The position numbers and the translations under genes are program-made. A stretch of 64,000 bases of DNA from Pseudomonas simiae (GTDB lineage: Bacteria > Pseudomonadota > Gammaproteobacteria > Pseudomonadales > Pseudomonadaceae): the NCBI RefSeq assembly GCF_900111895.1, contig NZ_FOKB01000004.1:683482-747481 (forward strand), given 5' to 3'. This document shows positions 16,367 to 24,826 of the stretch, in pieces. Below the pieces are notes generated by a model. The model was not told the DNA's origin. It did not search any database and was given only the letters and a program-made list of their open reading frames with translations. Numbering within the stretch: position 1 is the stretch's first letter; every line of letters begins with the position of its first letter.

Positions 16367-17176
16367 CTAACCCAGCAATGTGTACAATTCCTGGCGAGAA
16401 ATCCTGCCATCGCGCTGCCAGCTGTAAATATTATCCATCGCTGATCTCAGATCAGAACGTGCCATGACCTCCCGCGAAAGCTGGATGAGATGGTCGTTGT
16501 AGGGATTGCCGGACAACGGTTGCGTTGCACGTGCATTGAGCTCCCTGAGCTTAATCGTGCTGCTGAAGTACCCGCCCTTCAGCGCATTGAAATTATTCAG
16601 CATGTCTTGAACGATTTGCTTGTCGTCACTCAGTTTCAACGGATTGTCCGAACGAACAAAACTGGTGATATCGTCCCTGGACAAGCGGCCATCCAACGCA
16701 CCGGTGCTGCCGTTGCGATCGAGCGATTGCAGCAACCCGGGACGCCGCAGCACCTCGTTCGCCAATCGAATATTCGGGTCCTTGTAAGGGTTGCCAGTCA
16801 ACGGCTGCTTGGCCACTTTCTGCAGACTTTGTTCCGTGACATAACGTGAAGGCCAGCGCCCTTTGAACGCGCCATAATTATTCAAAAGGCCTTGTGCCAA
16901 TTGCTCGTTACTTTGTTTCGAGTAATAGGGGTCTGGCAACGAGGGGTTCGGACGTGGTGGCGGGCCGGGATTCGGGCGTAAGTTTTCCGGCAGTGGACGC
17001 GGCGGCGGGCCACCGAATACCGGGCCGGCGTGATTGGACTGCGCAGTGAAATTGACGCCTACCGTAAGCTGGACACTTGATGCGGCAGCAGATCGCTCGG
17101 CACCGGGCTTAGCATCTCCGAGGGAGGCGTTATCGAGGGAAGGAGCGACGCTCTGATTGTATGCTGATACCGACAT
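16367..17176 (-). CDS. Type III translocator/effector-like protein with duplicated unit
   Basis: The 269-residue protein has a Ser/Ala-rich N-terminus without a signal peptide, a proline-rich linker (residues about 55-85, with repeated GPPPRP), and two clear copies of a roughly 80-residue unit. Copy 1 has LLNNYGAFKG, QPLTGNPYKD, LANEVLRRPGLLQSLD and DGRLSRDDI. Copy 2 has MLNNFNALKG, QPLSGNPYND, LSREVMARSDLRSAMD and DGRISRQEL. The DGR(L/I)SR(D/Q)(D/E) ends look EF-hand-like. Similar units occur in HrpK/NolX-type secreted proteins (family knowledge). A hrp box ends about 75 bases upstream. It is the first gene of its run. Confidence 0.7.
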   Translation of the reverse strand: MSVSAYNQSVAPSLDNASLGDAKPGAERSAAASSVQLTVGVNFTAQSNHAGPVFGGPPPRPLPENLRPNPGPPPRPNPSLPDPYYSKQSNEQLAQGLLNNYGAFKGRWPSRYVTEQSLQKVAKQPLTGNPYKDPNIRLANEVLRRPGLLQSLDRNGSTGALDGRLSRDDITSFVRSDNPLKLSDDKQIVQDMLNNFNALKGGYFSSTIKLRELNARATQPLSGNPYNDHLIQLSREVMARSDLRSAMDNIYSWQRDGRISRQELYTLLG

Positions 17177-17251
17177 TCCAGTTCTCCAGTTCGGTGTATT
17201 CAGGTGCCTGACGTTGAGTCGTCAAGGAAGCCAGCAAAGGCAGGCATCTTC

Positions 17252-17280
17252 TGTGTGGCAGAACAGTAGGAACCGGTTCC
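17252..17280 (-). promoter_or_regulatory. hrp box (HrpL-type ECF promoter)
   Basis: Read on the minus strand, GGAACC (17280-17275) is followed after exactly 16 bases by CCAC (17258-17255) and ACA. This fits the consensus GGAACC-N15/16-CCACNNA completely. It lies about 75 bases upstream of the first secreted-type gene and reads toward it. HrpL controls type III secretion genes in plant-associated pseudomonads. Confidence 0.78.
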
Positions 17281-17400
17281 TGAGACCGCTGAAAGTTTCC
17301 AGAATCGAAGTAGGAAGAGCATCTGATCGAGTGAGAGACAAGACGGTCTGTCGGCAGGCAGCGCCGCTCGACCTGAGCAGGAAGAGCGGCAATGTGTCGA

Positions 17401-19806
17401 TCAGAACCCGACGCTGGCCTGTACGAAGAACGTGCGGGGCTCCCCCAGGTACAGCCCGGAGTTGTTGTCGCTGGAGCGGGTGTAGTGCTGCTGGTCGAAG
17501 ACGTTTTTCACGCCCACGCCCAGTTTCAAGTTGGACAACTGCTCGCCAAAGTCGTAACCGCTGCGCACGTTGACTGAGACATAGCCTGGGATATCACCGT
17601 ACTGACCGTCAGCCGTGCCTTGAGTGATGTAGGTACTGGTCGTGCCGGGGGCGCGCTGGCCGGACTGGGCGTACACATCCAGGTTGTGGGTCCAGCGGTT
17701 GACGTCATAGCGCAGGCCCAGTGTGGCGACCTCACGGGAGTACAGCGGCAGGTCGCGCCCCTTGAACGGTACGTCGCCTTCCGAGGTGGCCTTGGTGAAG
17801 GTGAAGCCGGCATTGGCGGTCAGGCCGTCCAGACGTGGGTCCAGGTTCGACAAGTCGTAATGGGCCGACGCTTCGATGCCGGTGTGCTTGGTCGCGCCGA
17901 GGTTGGTCCAGCCCACGTCGTTGCTGACGTATTGCAGCTCATCCGAGAAGTCGATGTAGAAGAACGTCAGCTCGCCGCCCCACACATTGTCGTTATAGCG
18001 CGTCCCCACTTCGTAGGTCTTGGCCTTTTCCGGGTTCAGACCATTGGCCGTCTGGTCGCCGGTGCCGCCCTGACCCAGTTGGAAGTATTGCAGGCTGCCA
18101 AACGAGGTCTCGTAGTTGGCGAAGAGTTTCCAGGCGTCGGATACGTGGTACATCACGCTCAAGGCCGGCAGCGGTTCGTTGTTGTAGACTTCGCGGCGTT
18201 TTTCCTGGGTACGGGTGCCATTCAATGCAACCACCGGGCGATCGTGCCATTCGGTACGGATGTCCTCGAAGCGGATGCCCGGCGTGATGGTCCACTTGCC
18301 GATATCAACCTTGTTGTCGATATAGAACGCGTTGGCCTCGGTGCCCCCCGTACGGTCCTGATACACGTGACCGTCGCTCTGTCCACCCGGCGTCGGCACA
18401 TTGTTGACCAGGTTCAGGCTGGTGGCCTGCTCATGCATGCCTTCCTTGAGGTAGCGATAACCCACACTGACTTCCTGGGTACTCGGGCCCACATCGAATA
18501 CATGGGACACCCGCGGCTCGATGCCAAAGGTGTAGTAGGTGCGCGGGTAAGAGCCAATCGTCCTGAGGTCGCGGTTGGCGATGTTACTGCCGCGGAAACT
18601 GTCGGAATAGTAAGTCAGCACTTCGGCCTGGGTACGGTCATCGATCTGGCGGATGTACTTGAAGGACACGTCCTTGCGGCGCCCGCTGAAGTTGTCCCAA
18701 TCACGCACCGATTGGTACGGGTTGGCATCGAATTGCTTCTGGGTCAGGCCGCCGGGCATATCGGCGCTGGCGTCGTAATAGTGGAAGTTCAGCGAGAAGT
18801 CGTCTTGATCGGTCGGTGCCCAGTGCGTCTTGAAGATGACGTCGTCGATGTCGTTGGCGTTATTGCTGTTGCGGTAACCGTTGCCATTGACCCCGGAGTA
18901 CAGCAAAGCGGCGCCGATGCCGTTGTCGGCGGTACCGCCGATAAAGGCGTTGTCCACGTGCTTCCAGCCGCCGTGGGCAGAGGTTTGCAGGGTGGTGCCG
19001 ATTTCGCCGGAGAATTTCTCGGGGATGGCACGGGTCACGAAGTTGATCACGCCACCGACGTTTTGTGGCCCATAACGCACGGAGCCAGCACCGCGCACCA
19101 CGTCGATGCTGTCCAGGTTGCCGGCGGAAATCGGTGCCATCGACAGTTGTGGTTGGCCGTAGGGTGCGAACGCAGCCGGCACACCGTCGATCAGCACGGT
19201 GGAGCGTGGCGACAGCCGTGACGTCAAGCCACGTACGCCGACGTTGAGGGAAATATCGCTGCCGCCGGTGCCATTCGATTCCTGCACCTGTACACCTGGC
19301 ACACGGCGCAGCACGTCGCCGACGTTCATTGCGCCCTGCTCCACCATGGTTTCGCGGCGGATCACGGTACGGGCGCCAGCATGGTTCTGCACCACTTCAG
19401 CGTTGGCATCGCCGAGCCAGTCGCCGACCACCTTGATATCAGTGGCACCCAGCTCCAGGGGCGAGCCGACTTCACCGGTGCCGCTGTTCAGCGGGCGCAG
19501 GGTCACGGAACCGGCGTCGATCTGGTAGTCCAGGCCGCTGCCTTGCAGCAATTGGCGCAGGGCTTGTTCAGGGGAAAGGTTGCCGTCTACCGCCGGCGCC
19601 TGCTTGCCCGCGACCAGATCGGGGCTGAAGAACACTTGCAGGGAAGTTTGCTGGCCCAGTTGGCTCAGCGCCGCGCCCAGGGGCTGGGCCTGGATATGAA
19701 TGGCGTCGGCGGCGTAGGCCGCAGGGAGCGTGGCACTGACTGCTAGCGCCAGGACGAGCGGCGCCCAGCGGGAAGTTTTATTGTTGTGGATGGCGAGTTT
19801 TTTCAC
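17401..19806 (-). CDS. fecA: FecA-like TonB-dependent ferric-siderophore transducer
   Basis: The 801-residue outer-membrane receptor has a signal peptide (cut near AAYA/AD), then an STN signalling domain (about 45-105; ALSQLGQQTSLQVFFSP), the plug and a 22-strand barrel ending in aromatic Phe (ASVGF). The plug sequence RLSPRSTVLIDGVPAAFAPY then GQPQLSMAPISAGNLDSIDV and YGPQNVGGVINFVTRAIP is very close to E. coli FecA, suggesting ferric dicitrate or a similar carboxylate chelate. The start is GTG. It follows fecR by 97 bases and completes a fecI-fecR-fecA cassette. Confidence 0.88.
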   Translation of the reverse strand: MKKLAIHNNKTSRWAPLVLALAVSATLPAAYAADAIHIQAQPLGAALSQLGQQTSLQVFFSPDLVAGKQAPAVDGNLSPEQALRQLLQGSGLDYQIDAGSVTLRPLNSGTGEVGSPLELGATDIKVVGDWLGDANAEVVQNHAGARTVIRRETMVEQGAMNVGDVLRRVPGVQVQESNGTGGSDISLNVGVRGLTSRLSPRSTVLIDGVPAAFAPYGQPQLSMAPISAGNLDSIDVVRGAGSVRYGPQNVGGVINFVTRAIPEKFSGEIGTTLQTSAHGGWKHVDNAFIGGTADNGIGAALLYSGVNGNGYRNSNNANDIDDVIFKTHWAPTDQDDFSLNFHYYDASADMPGGLTQKQFDANPYQSVRDWDNFSGRRKDVSFKYIRQIDDRTQAEVLTYYSDSFRGSNIANRDLRTIGSYPRTYYTFGIEPRVSHVFDVGPSTQEVSVGYRYLKEGMHEQATSLNLVNNVPTPGGQSDGHVYQDRTGGTEANAFYIDNKVDIGKWTITPGIRFEDIRTEWHDRPVVALNGTRTQEKRREVYNNEPLPALSVMYHVSDAWKLFANYETSFGSLQYFQLGQGGTGDQTANGLNPEKAKTYEVGTRYNDNVWGGELTFFYIDFSDELQYVSNDVGWTNLGATKHTGIEASAHYDLSNLDPRLDGLTANAGFTFTKATSEGDVPFKGRDLPLYSREVATLGLRYDVNRWTHNLDVYAQSGQRAPGTTSTYITQGTADGQYGDIPGYVSVNVRSGYDFGEQLSNLKLGVGVKNVFDQQHYTRSSDNNSGLYLGEPRTFFVQASVGF

Positions 19807-19903
19807 GTCGAACCTAATCCTGTGATCGCAAGAGCATGCGGCTGTTAATGCAAACCAGTTGCAGTTGCAGGAGAAGACGAAGAACTCGAAAAAAACCTGA
19901 ATG

Positions 19904-20875
19904 TCAGCGTGAAATAATTTCCTGGCTGCCGTCCGGCAAGGTCCGCAAGGCCACCGGCAGGATGTGCGGCAAGGCCTTGAGCAAGGCGTCAGTGTCGTTG
20001 GCCTTGAACACGCTGGTCAGGCGCAGGTTACCCACCGCAGGCGTACTGACCCGCAACGGACGCTCGCGGTAGCGCGAAACCTCGCGTGCCACTTCGCCCA
20101 GCAAAGCGTTGTTGAAGACCAGCTTGCCCGTGCGCCAGGCGGTCAATTCTTCAGTGTTCACCGTGTAGGCCGCTGCCACCGATCCTTTGTTGTCGACGTG
20201 GGTGCCCAGGCCAGCCGTCAGCGTCACCAGGTTGTCCGGTGAATCACCCTGTACCTTCACGGTTCCGGCCTCGACCATCACGCGAGTCTGGCCTTCATCA
20301 CGGCGCACATCAAAGCGCGTGCCGGTCACCGTCACCTGCCCTGCCCCGGCAGCCACGACAAAGGGTCGGCTGGTGTCATGCTCGACGCTGAACATGGCTT
20401 CGCCCTGCTTGAGTTCCACGCCACGCCGGCCTTTTTCATACTGCACCGCGACCACGGTGCGGCTGTTGAGGTCCATCACCGAGCCATCGGGCAACGCCAC
20501 CTGGCGATGTTCACCCACACCTGTACTGAACTCGGCGCTGTAGGGTTTCGGATGATCGAGCCCACTGAACAGACCCAAGCCCAGGGCCACCGCGATCACA
20601 CCGGCGGCCACCGCATAACGCAACACGGCACGCCGCTTGGGCCGCTCCACCGGGGCTTCGCACAACGCCTGCAAGCGCGCTTTAGGCAGCAAGCCGGTGG
20701 CACTCCAAAGGCCTTGCAGCACATCAAATTCATATTGGTGATCGGGATGCTCATTACGCCATGCGTCGAAGCGCTGGCGTTCGGCAATGCTCAACTCGGC
20801 GTCCTGCAGGCGCACAAACCATTGCGCGGCTTCGTCTCGGGCACGGTTGTCCATCGTGGAAGATCCTTGGGTCAT
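19904..20875 (-). CDS. fecR: FecR-like anti-sigma regulator
   Basis: The 323-residue inner-membrane protein has an N-terminal cytoplasmic anti-sigma domain (AAQWFVRLQDAELSIAERQR then FDAWRNEHPDHQYEF), one transmembrane helix (about residues 84-104) and a periplasmic FecR domain (LPDGSVMDLNSRTVV, VTVTGTRFDVR). The C-terminal region contacts the STN domain of the receptor and relays the signal to the sigma factor. Its start overlaps the fecI stop by four bases. Confidence 0.92.
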   Translation of the reverse strand: MTQGSSTMDNRARDEAAQWFVRLQDAELSIAERQRFDAWRNEHPDHQYEFDVLQGLWSATGLLPKARLQALCEAPVERPKRRAVLRYAVAAGVIAVALGLGLFSGLDHPKPYSAEFSTGVGEHRQVALPDGSVMDLNSRTVVAVQYEKGRRGVELKQGEAMFSVEHDTSRPFVVAAGAGQVTVTGTRFDVRRDEGQTRVMVEAGTVKVQGDSPDNLVTLTAGLGTHVDNKGSVAAAYTVNTEELTAWRTGKLVFNNALLGEVAREVSRYRERPLRVSTPAVGNLRLTSVFKANDTDALLKALPHILPVALRTLPDGSQEIISR

Positions 20876-21372
20876 GGCGCCATCGCGTCCAGGCGGTCGC
20901 GCAGATGCCGCAGGGTGCGGATCATATACTTTTCCACCATGTTTTTAGACAGGCCCAGGCGTTCGGCGATTTCCTGCTGGGTCAGGCCCTCGATTTTCTG
21001 CCAGATGAAAATCTTGCGGCAGTTGAGCGGTAACTCAGACAAGGCCCGCTCGATAGAGTCCGCCAACTGGATCGCGTGCATGAAATGCTCCGGGTCGCCA
21101 CTGTTGGGCGAACGCTGATCAAAGGCTTCCAGCGTGATAGCTTCGCGACGGTCTTCACGTCGATAGGCATCCACTGCGATGTTGCGCGCGGTTTGATGCA
21201 GATAAGCGCGCGGTTGCTCAACCTCGCTGGATTTTGACTCCAGCACCCGCACAAAGGTGTCATGGGCCAGGTCTTCGGCCTGTTGACGGTTTCTCAGGCG
21301 GCGCGTCCAGGTTCCGATCAACTCTTCGTAATGTTCGAAAAAGCCTGTTCTGCGGGGCGGCTGAGGGATCAT
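20872..21372 (-). CDS. fecI: FecI-type ECF sigma factor
   Basis: The 166-residue protein has sigma region 2 (NRQQAEDLAHDTFVRVLES, PRAYLHQTARNIAVDAYRR) and region 4 (LPLNCRKIFIWQKIEGLTQQ then EIAERLGLSKNMVEKYM), the pattern of iron-starvation ECF sigmas. It would transcribe fecA when FecR relays the ligand signal. The gene begins 45 bases after the CGNR gene ends, with a Fur-like site in the gap. Confidence 0.93.
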   Translation of the reverse strand: MIPQPPRRTGFFEHYEELIGTWTRRLRNRQQAEDLAHDTFVRVLESKSSEVEQPRAYLHQTARNIAVDAYRREDRREAITLEAFDQRSPNSGDPEHFMHAIQLADSIERALSELPLNCRKIFIWQKIEGLTQQEIAERLGLSKNMVEKYMIRTLRHLRDRLDAMAP

Positions 21373-21400
21373 CGCGGGTGCACTGGGGAGGCGGGGCGTG

Positions 21401-21419
21401 AATAGTAATGCTTCCTATT
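21401..21419 (-). promoter_or_regulatory. Weak Fur-box-like site before fecI
   Basis: AATAGTAATGCTTCCTATT resembles a degenerate 9-1-9 Fur site and lies about 30 bases upstream of the fecI start. The match is partial; position and the known Fur control of fecI operons are the main support. Confidence 0.35.
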
Positions 21420-22101
21420 AAGTGGAGCAATTGCTACCCGTCATATCACCTCGAAACGAGTGTGTGCTGCCCACCTGCCTCAGACGACTGAGTTTTTCAC
21501 GGCTGCCGCACACGCTCATCTGACACCATTTGCGCTGCTTGTTCTTGGAGATGTCGAGGAACACCCAATCGCAATCAGTGGCGCTGCAACTGCGCAATGC
21601 GTGCAGTTCACCGGACACCAGTAACTGCGTGGCCTCGATGGCCAGGCGCCCGAGCACCATGGTCGTCAGCTCCTGCGTCGTGGTGCAGGGCTTCCACGCC
21701 CAGGCAGGTTTGCCATCGACAGAACACAGCACCCGCCAGGCAACGCCTTGCTGGAAGGCCCGGTTGATGTGCTGCAACGCGTCATCGGGCGCGGCCCCTT
21801 GTAACGACAACGGATAGAACGCCGCGTACAGGCATTCCCTGAACGCGATGATCGCATCCAGGTCCGGCTGGTAGGCCATCGAAGACTCGAACACCATCGG
21901 CTTGTAGTCGTCAAACTCTCGGGCCGAGATCAACGACGCGTGCACTGCCCACTCGAAGAAGAACTGGAGACTGGTGAGCCGTTCTTCCATGACCTTGAGC
22001 GAAGTGCCAGGACGACGGCCGTTGGTGGTATTGATAAAATCCAACACCCGGGCCCCACCAATCAAACGGATCGATTTTGCAGTGCCCGTAAAATGTGTCA
22101 T
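21418..22101 (-). CDS. CGNR-type zinc-finger protein, putative regulator
   Basis: The 227-residue protein has an N-terminal ABATE-like domain (GGARVLDFINTTNGRRPG) and a C-terminal treble-clef finger with C-x4-C (CSATDC), DWVFLDISKNKQRKWC and MSVCGSREK. The name-giving CGNR motif is CGSR here, with the four cysteines intact. Such proteins are thought to be transcriptional regulators. It lies 96 bases downstream of the sulfation operon on the same strand, so it may regulate or belong to it, but it is also just upstream of fecI. No ligand is known. Confidence 0.8.
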   Translation of the reverse strand: MTHFTGTAKSIRLIGGARVLDFINTTNGRRPGTSLKVMEERLTSLQFFFEWAVHASLISAREFDDYKPMVFESSMAYQPDLDAIIAFRECLYAAFYPLSLQGAAPDDALQHINRAFQQGVAWRVLCSVDGKPAWAWKPCTTTQELTTMVLGRLAIEATQLLVSGELHALRSCSATDCDWVFLDISKNKQRKWCQMSVCGSREKLSRLRQVGSTHSFRGDMTGSNCST

Positions 22102-22197
22102 GCCTACTCCTGAAAAAACGCGTTCTCCCTGCGATGGCGCAGATTACCTTGTTTTTTCAGCATGCAGACAGTGTCATCCTCGCGCAAAGACAGACGG

Positions 22198-22812
22198 CTA
22201 GGTGCAACCGTCGTTATGCGCCACCCAATCAAGAATCGTCGCGACCGACTGTTCCACTGAAAGCGCCTGGGTATCCAAATGCACTTCCGGAAACACCGGT
22301 ACATCGTAGCGGGAGTCGATACCCGTGAAGTTTTTGATCAACCCGGCGCGGGCTTTTTTATACAGACCCTTGGGATCACGTTTTTCCGCGGTTTCCAACG
22401 GCGCATCCACATGCACTTCGACGAAAAACTCGTTGCCGATGATCGAACGCGCAAAGTGCCGGCTGGCCGACGAAGGTGAAATCAGCGCCACGATCACGAT
22501 CAACCCCGCCTCCAGCATCAACCGCGCCACTTCGGCGACGCGACGGATGTTCTCGTCGCGGTCGCTGTCGGTAAACCCCAGGTCCCGGCACAGCCCGCCG
22601 CGTACCGAATCGCCGTCGATAATGGCAGTGATTCGCCCCTGCTCCTGCAGCGCGATATCCAACGCATCAGCAATGGTCGACTTCCCGGACGCGGAGAGGC
22701 CGGTCATCCAGATGACCACGGGTTTGTGTTTCATGCTCGGATGCCCGGCGCGCCGGCGGCTGAACGCAAAGGCGTGCAGGTTCTGGTTTGAAGTGTCTGG
22801 AAAATAACTCAT
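22198..22812 (-). CDS. cysC: Adenylylsulfate (APS) kinase
   Basis: The 204-residue protein has the P-loop GLSASGKST (about residues 37-45), DGDSVRGGLCRDLGFTDSDR for APS binding, the active-site serine in ALISPSSASR, and the lid motif DPKGLYKKARAG. It phosphorylates APS to PAPS, the sulfate donor for sulfotransferases. It overlaps the MFS gene by ATGA, which fixes the start and places it as the last gene of the eight-gene operon. Genes for ATP sulfurylase are not nearby, so APS must come from the housekeeping enzyme. A stand-alone CysC inside an operon with a sulfotransferase points to sulfation of a metabolite rather than general assimilation. Confidence 0.93.
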   Translation of the reverse strand: MSYFPDTSNQNLHAFAFSRRRAGHPSMKHKPVVIWMTGLSASGKSTIADALDIALQEQGRITAIIDGDSVRGGLCRDLGFTDSDRDENIRRVAEVARLMLEAGLIVIVALISPSSASRHFARSIIGNEFFVEVHVDAPLETAEKRDPKGLYKKARAGLIKNFTGIDSRYDVPVFPEVHLDTQALSVEQSVATILDWVAHNDGCT

Positions 22813-24038
22813 GACTGCTCGCCCTCCCCGACCGAAATGGGCCGTTTACCCAACAGGAACACCATCACGCATTGCACGAACAGCAACAGCGCCACCACCC
22901 AGTAGACCGTCGAAAACGACCCGGTCAAATCCTTGGAAAACCCGCCCAGGAAATTGCCACACACGCCACCCAGGCCGATCAACACGTTGGCAATACCGAA
23001 GGCCTGGGTCAGACGGCTGACCGGGACGATTTGCCCGATATAACTGGGGACCAGCCCGAAGATGGGATAGAACGCCAGCGCAAACAGAAACGCCGCCAGA
23101 TAGAACAACGGCAGGCTGTTGAAACTGAACACCAGGCTGGCGGCCAGCCCCGCGCTCAGGAAACACATTGCCAGCGACGCGCGCACGCCCACCTTGTCGG
23201 CGATCCAGCCCACCAGAAAACCCGACGCCATGCCTACGGCACCAAGGGTGGTCCAGATAAACCCGGCGTCCCGTACCGACACACCCAATTCATCGCGCAG
23301 GAACGGCGCCAGGTAAGTCTGGAACGGCAGCAACGCCATGCCATTGAGAAAGGCAATGGCCCAGGTCAGGTACAACGAGCGACCGAGCCAGGGTTGCTGA
23401 CGGTCAAAGGCGGTGGTGTCCTCGCCGGAAAACCCGGCGTCCTGGCCCGCAGCCAGGTTGCGCAACAGAAACCACGCCACCCCACACAGGGCCACCGAGA
23501 TCAGCCCGGCGGTGAGCCAGATCGAGCGCCAGCCACCATTGAGTGTCAGAAACGACACCAGCAAACCGTTGATGAATACGCCGTAGCTGGTGCCGCTGGA
23601 AATCAGCCCCATGACCCGCGAGCGATTGCCCGGGCTGAAGCCCTTGGTAACGATCTCCGCCAACGGGATATACACCGAAGCGGAACAGCCACCGAGCAAG
23701 ATCAACAGCGCCCCCGACAACCAGATGCTGTTACTGACGCTTAACCCCAGCAGCGCCAGGGACGTCATCACCGTAGACACCAGGCTGATTTTCCATCCCT
23801 CGAAAAACCGGCTGATATAGCTGGTAACCGATGAAAACAGCAGGAAACCAATCTGCGCGCCGCCGGTGATCAGGCCCACGGTGGTGTAGTCGAAACCGAT
23901 GTCGCGGCGCATGTCTACCACCAGGTTGGCGAACAGGTAAACGCCAAAACCATAAGTGCTGGCCACGAACCCGGTGAGGACCACCGCCAGCACGACGCTG
24001 TCCAAGGGGCGCGCATTGCTCTGTACGAGTGTGCTCAT
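22809..24038 (-). CDS. MFS exporter of the sulfation operon
   Basis: The 409-residue protein has twelve predicted membrane helices and MFS loop motifs (GWIADKVGVRASLAMC in loop 8-9; GFSPGNRSRVMGLISSGTSY around helix 4-5). It resembles monocarboxylate/oxalate-formate type permeases and YbfB/CynX-like carriers. The start at 24038 is fixed by AAGGAGG five bases upstream, overlapping the stop of the methyltransferase gene. Within this operon export of the finished product is the simplest role, but uptake of a precursor cannot be excluded. Confidence 0.85.
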   Translation of the reverse strand: MSTLVQSNARPLDSVVLAVVLTGFVASTYGFGVYLFANLVVDMRRDIGFDYTTVGLITGGAQIGFLLFSSVTSYISRFFEGWKISLVSTVMTSLALLGLSVSNSIWLSGALLILLGGCSASVYIPLAEIVTKGFSPGNRSRVMGLISSGTSYGVFINGLLVSFLTLNGGWRSIWLTAGLISVALCGVAWFLLRNLAAGQDAGFSGEDTTAFDRQQPWLGRSLYLTWAIAFLNGMALLPFQTYLAPFLRDELGVSVRDAGFIWTTLGAVGMASGFLVGWIADKVGVRASLAMCFLSAGLAASLVFSFNSLPLFYLAAFLFALAFYPIFGLVPSYIGQIVPVSRLTQAFGIANVLIGLGGVCGNFLGGFSKDLTGSFSTVYWVVALLLFVQCVMVFLLGKRPISVGEGEQS

Positions 24039-24048
24039 CAAGCCCTCC

Positions 24049-24819
24049 TTATTCGGCGCGCGCAGTGTGGATGACGAAATCACAATCCATCATGTCGTAG
24101 TCCAGTTCGAAATCACCGTAACTCTCATGGTGGGTGAACCCGGACTTGAGCACCTCCCCCTTCAATTCGCCCGGCAACAGGGGATAGACCTGCAGCCGGT
24201 ACAGTTCCGCGTTATCAAAGGAATAGATGAACTCACACAGGTGCTCATCGACCTGTCCCAGGCTGACCGACGCGTTCTTACCGCAGTAATAGTAATTTCC
24301 GCTGGCCTTGTAGTTGCCGGCACGGATGGCGAAGAAATTGCGCTGATCCACAATCAGCAAACCACCCGGTTTGAGCAAAGCCCTGAACCTCGCCAACACC
24401 CGCAACCGATCGTGGGCGGCGAAGACATGGCACAGCGAACTGCCCAGGCACACCACGGCGTCGAACTGGCCCAGTTCCTGGGGATCCAGTGAGTGCCAGT
24501 CGCGATAATGGGACTGAATGTCCAAGCCATGTTTGCGAAAATTCGCCCGCGCCTTGGTCAACATGGTGCTGCTGCCATCCGTGGCAACCACCTCAAAGCC
24601 CGCCTGCTTGAGTTGGACGGCATGGAAACCGCTGCCCGTCGACACGTCGATCACCGAGCGCACACCGTGGCTACGCAGCAGGTTTTCGAAGAACCCTCCC
24701 TCCCCGGCCTTGCGTTTTTCCCAATCGATCAGCTCATCCCAACGCTCGACGAAATCCGCCGAATATTGCCTGGCATAGCTGGGTACATCGTTGTGCTTGC
24801 GCCCCGATATCTGATTCAT
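24049..24819 (-). CDS. SAM-dependent methyltransferase
   Basis: The 256-residue class I methyltransferase has motif I VIDVSTGSGFHAVQL (G-x-G-x-G-like, about 50-64), motif II acidic EVVATDGS, the post-II region AVVCLGSSLCHV and motif III LLKPGGLLIVDQRN. The overall layout resembles glycine N-methyltransferase-type small-molecule enzymes, with the N-terminal YARQYSADFVERWDELIDWE helix. It begins eight bases after the preceding stop. The substrate is unknown; O- or N-methylation of the operon product is inferred. Confidence 0.87.
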   Translation of the reverse strand: MNQISGRKHNDVPSYARQYSADFVERWDELIDWEKRKAGEGGFFENLLRSHGVRSVIDVSTGSGFHAVQLKQAGFEVVATDGSSTMLTKARANFRKHGLDIQSHYRDWHSLDPQELGQFDAVVCLGSSLCHVFAAHDRLRVLARFRALLKPGGLLIVDQRNFFAIRAGNYKASGNYYYCGKNASVSLGQVDEHLCEFIYSFDNAELYRLQVYPLLPGELKGEVLKSGFTHHESYGDFELDYDMMDCDFVIHTARAE

Positions 24820-24826
24820 CACACAC

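Noticed and set aside
17620..19221. A 533-codon plus-strand frame opposite the FecA-like receptor
   Set aside because: Repetitive Val/Gly/Asp composition typical of the complement of a TonB receptor; no ribosome site.
22198..22812. APS kinase as part of general cysteine biosynthesis
   Set aside because: No cysD, cysN, cysH or other assimilation genes adjoin, and it is translationally coupled to an exporter in an operon with a sulfotransferase.
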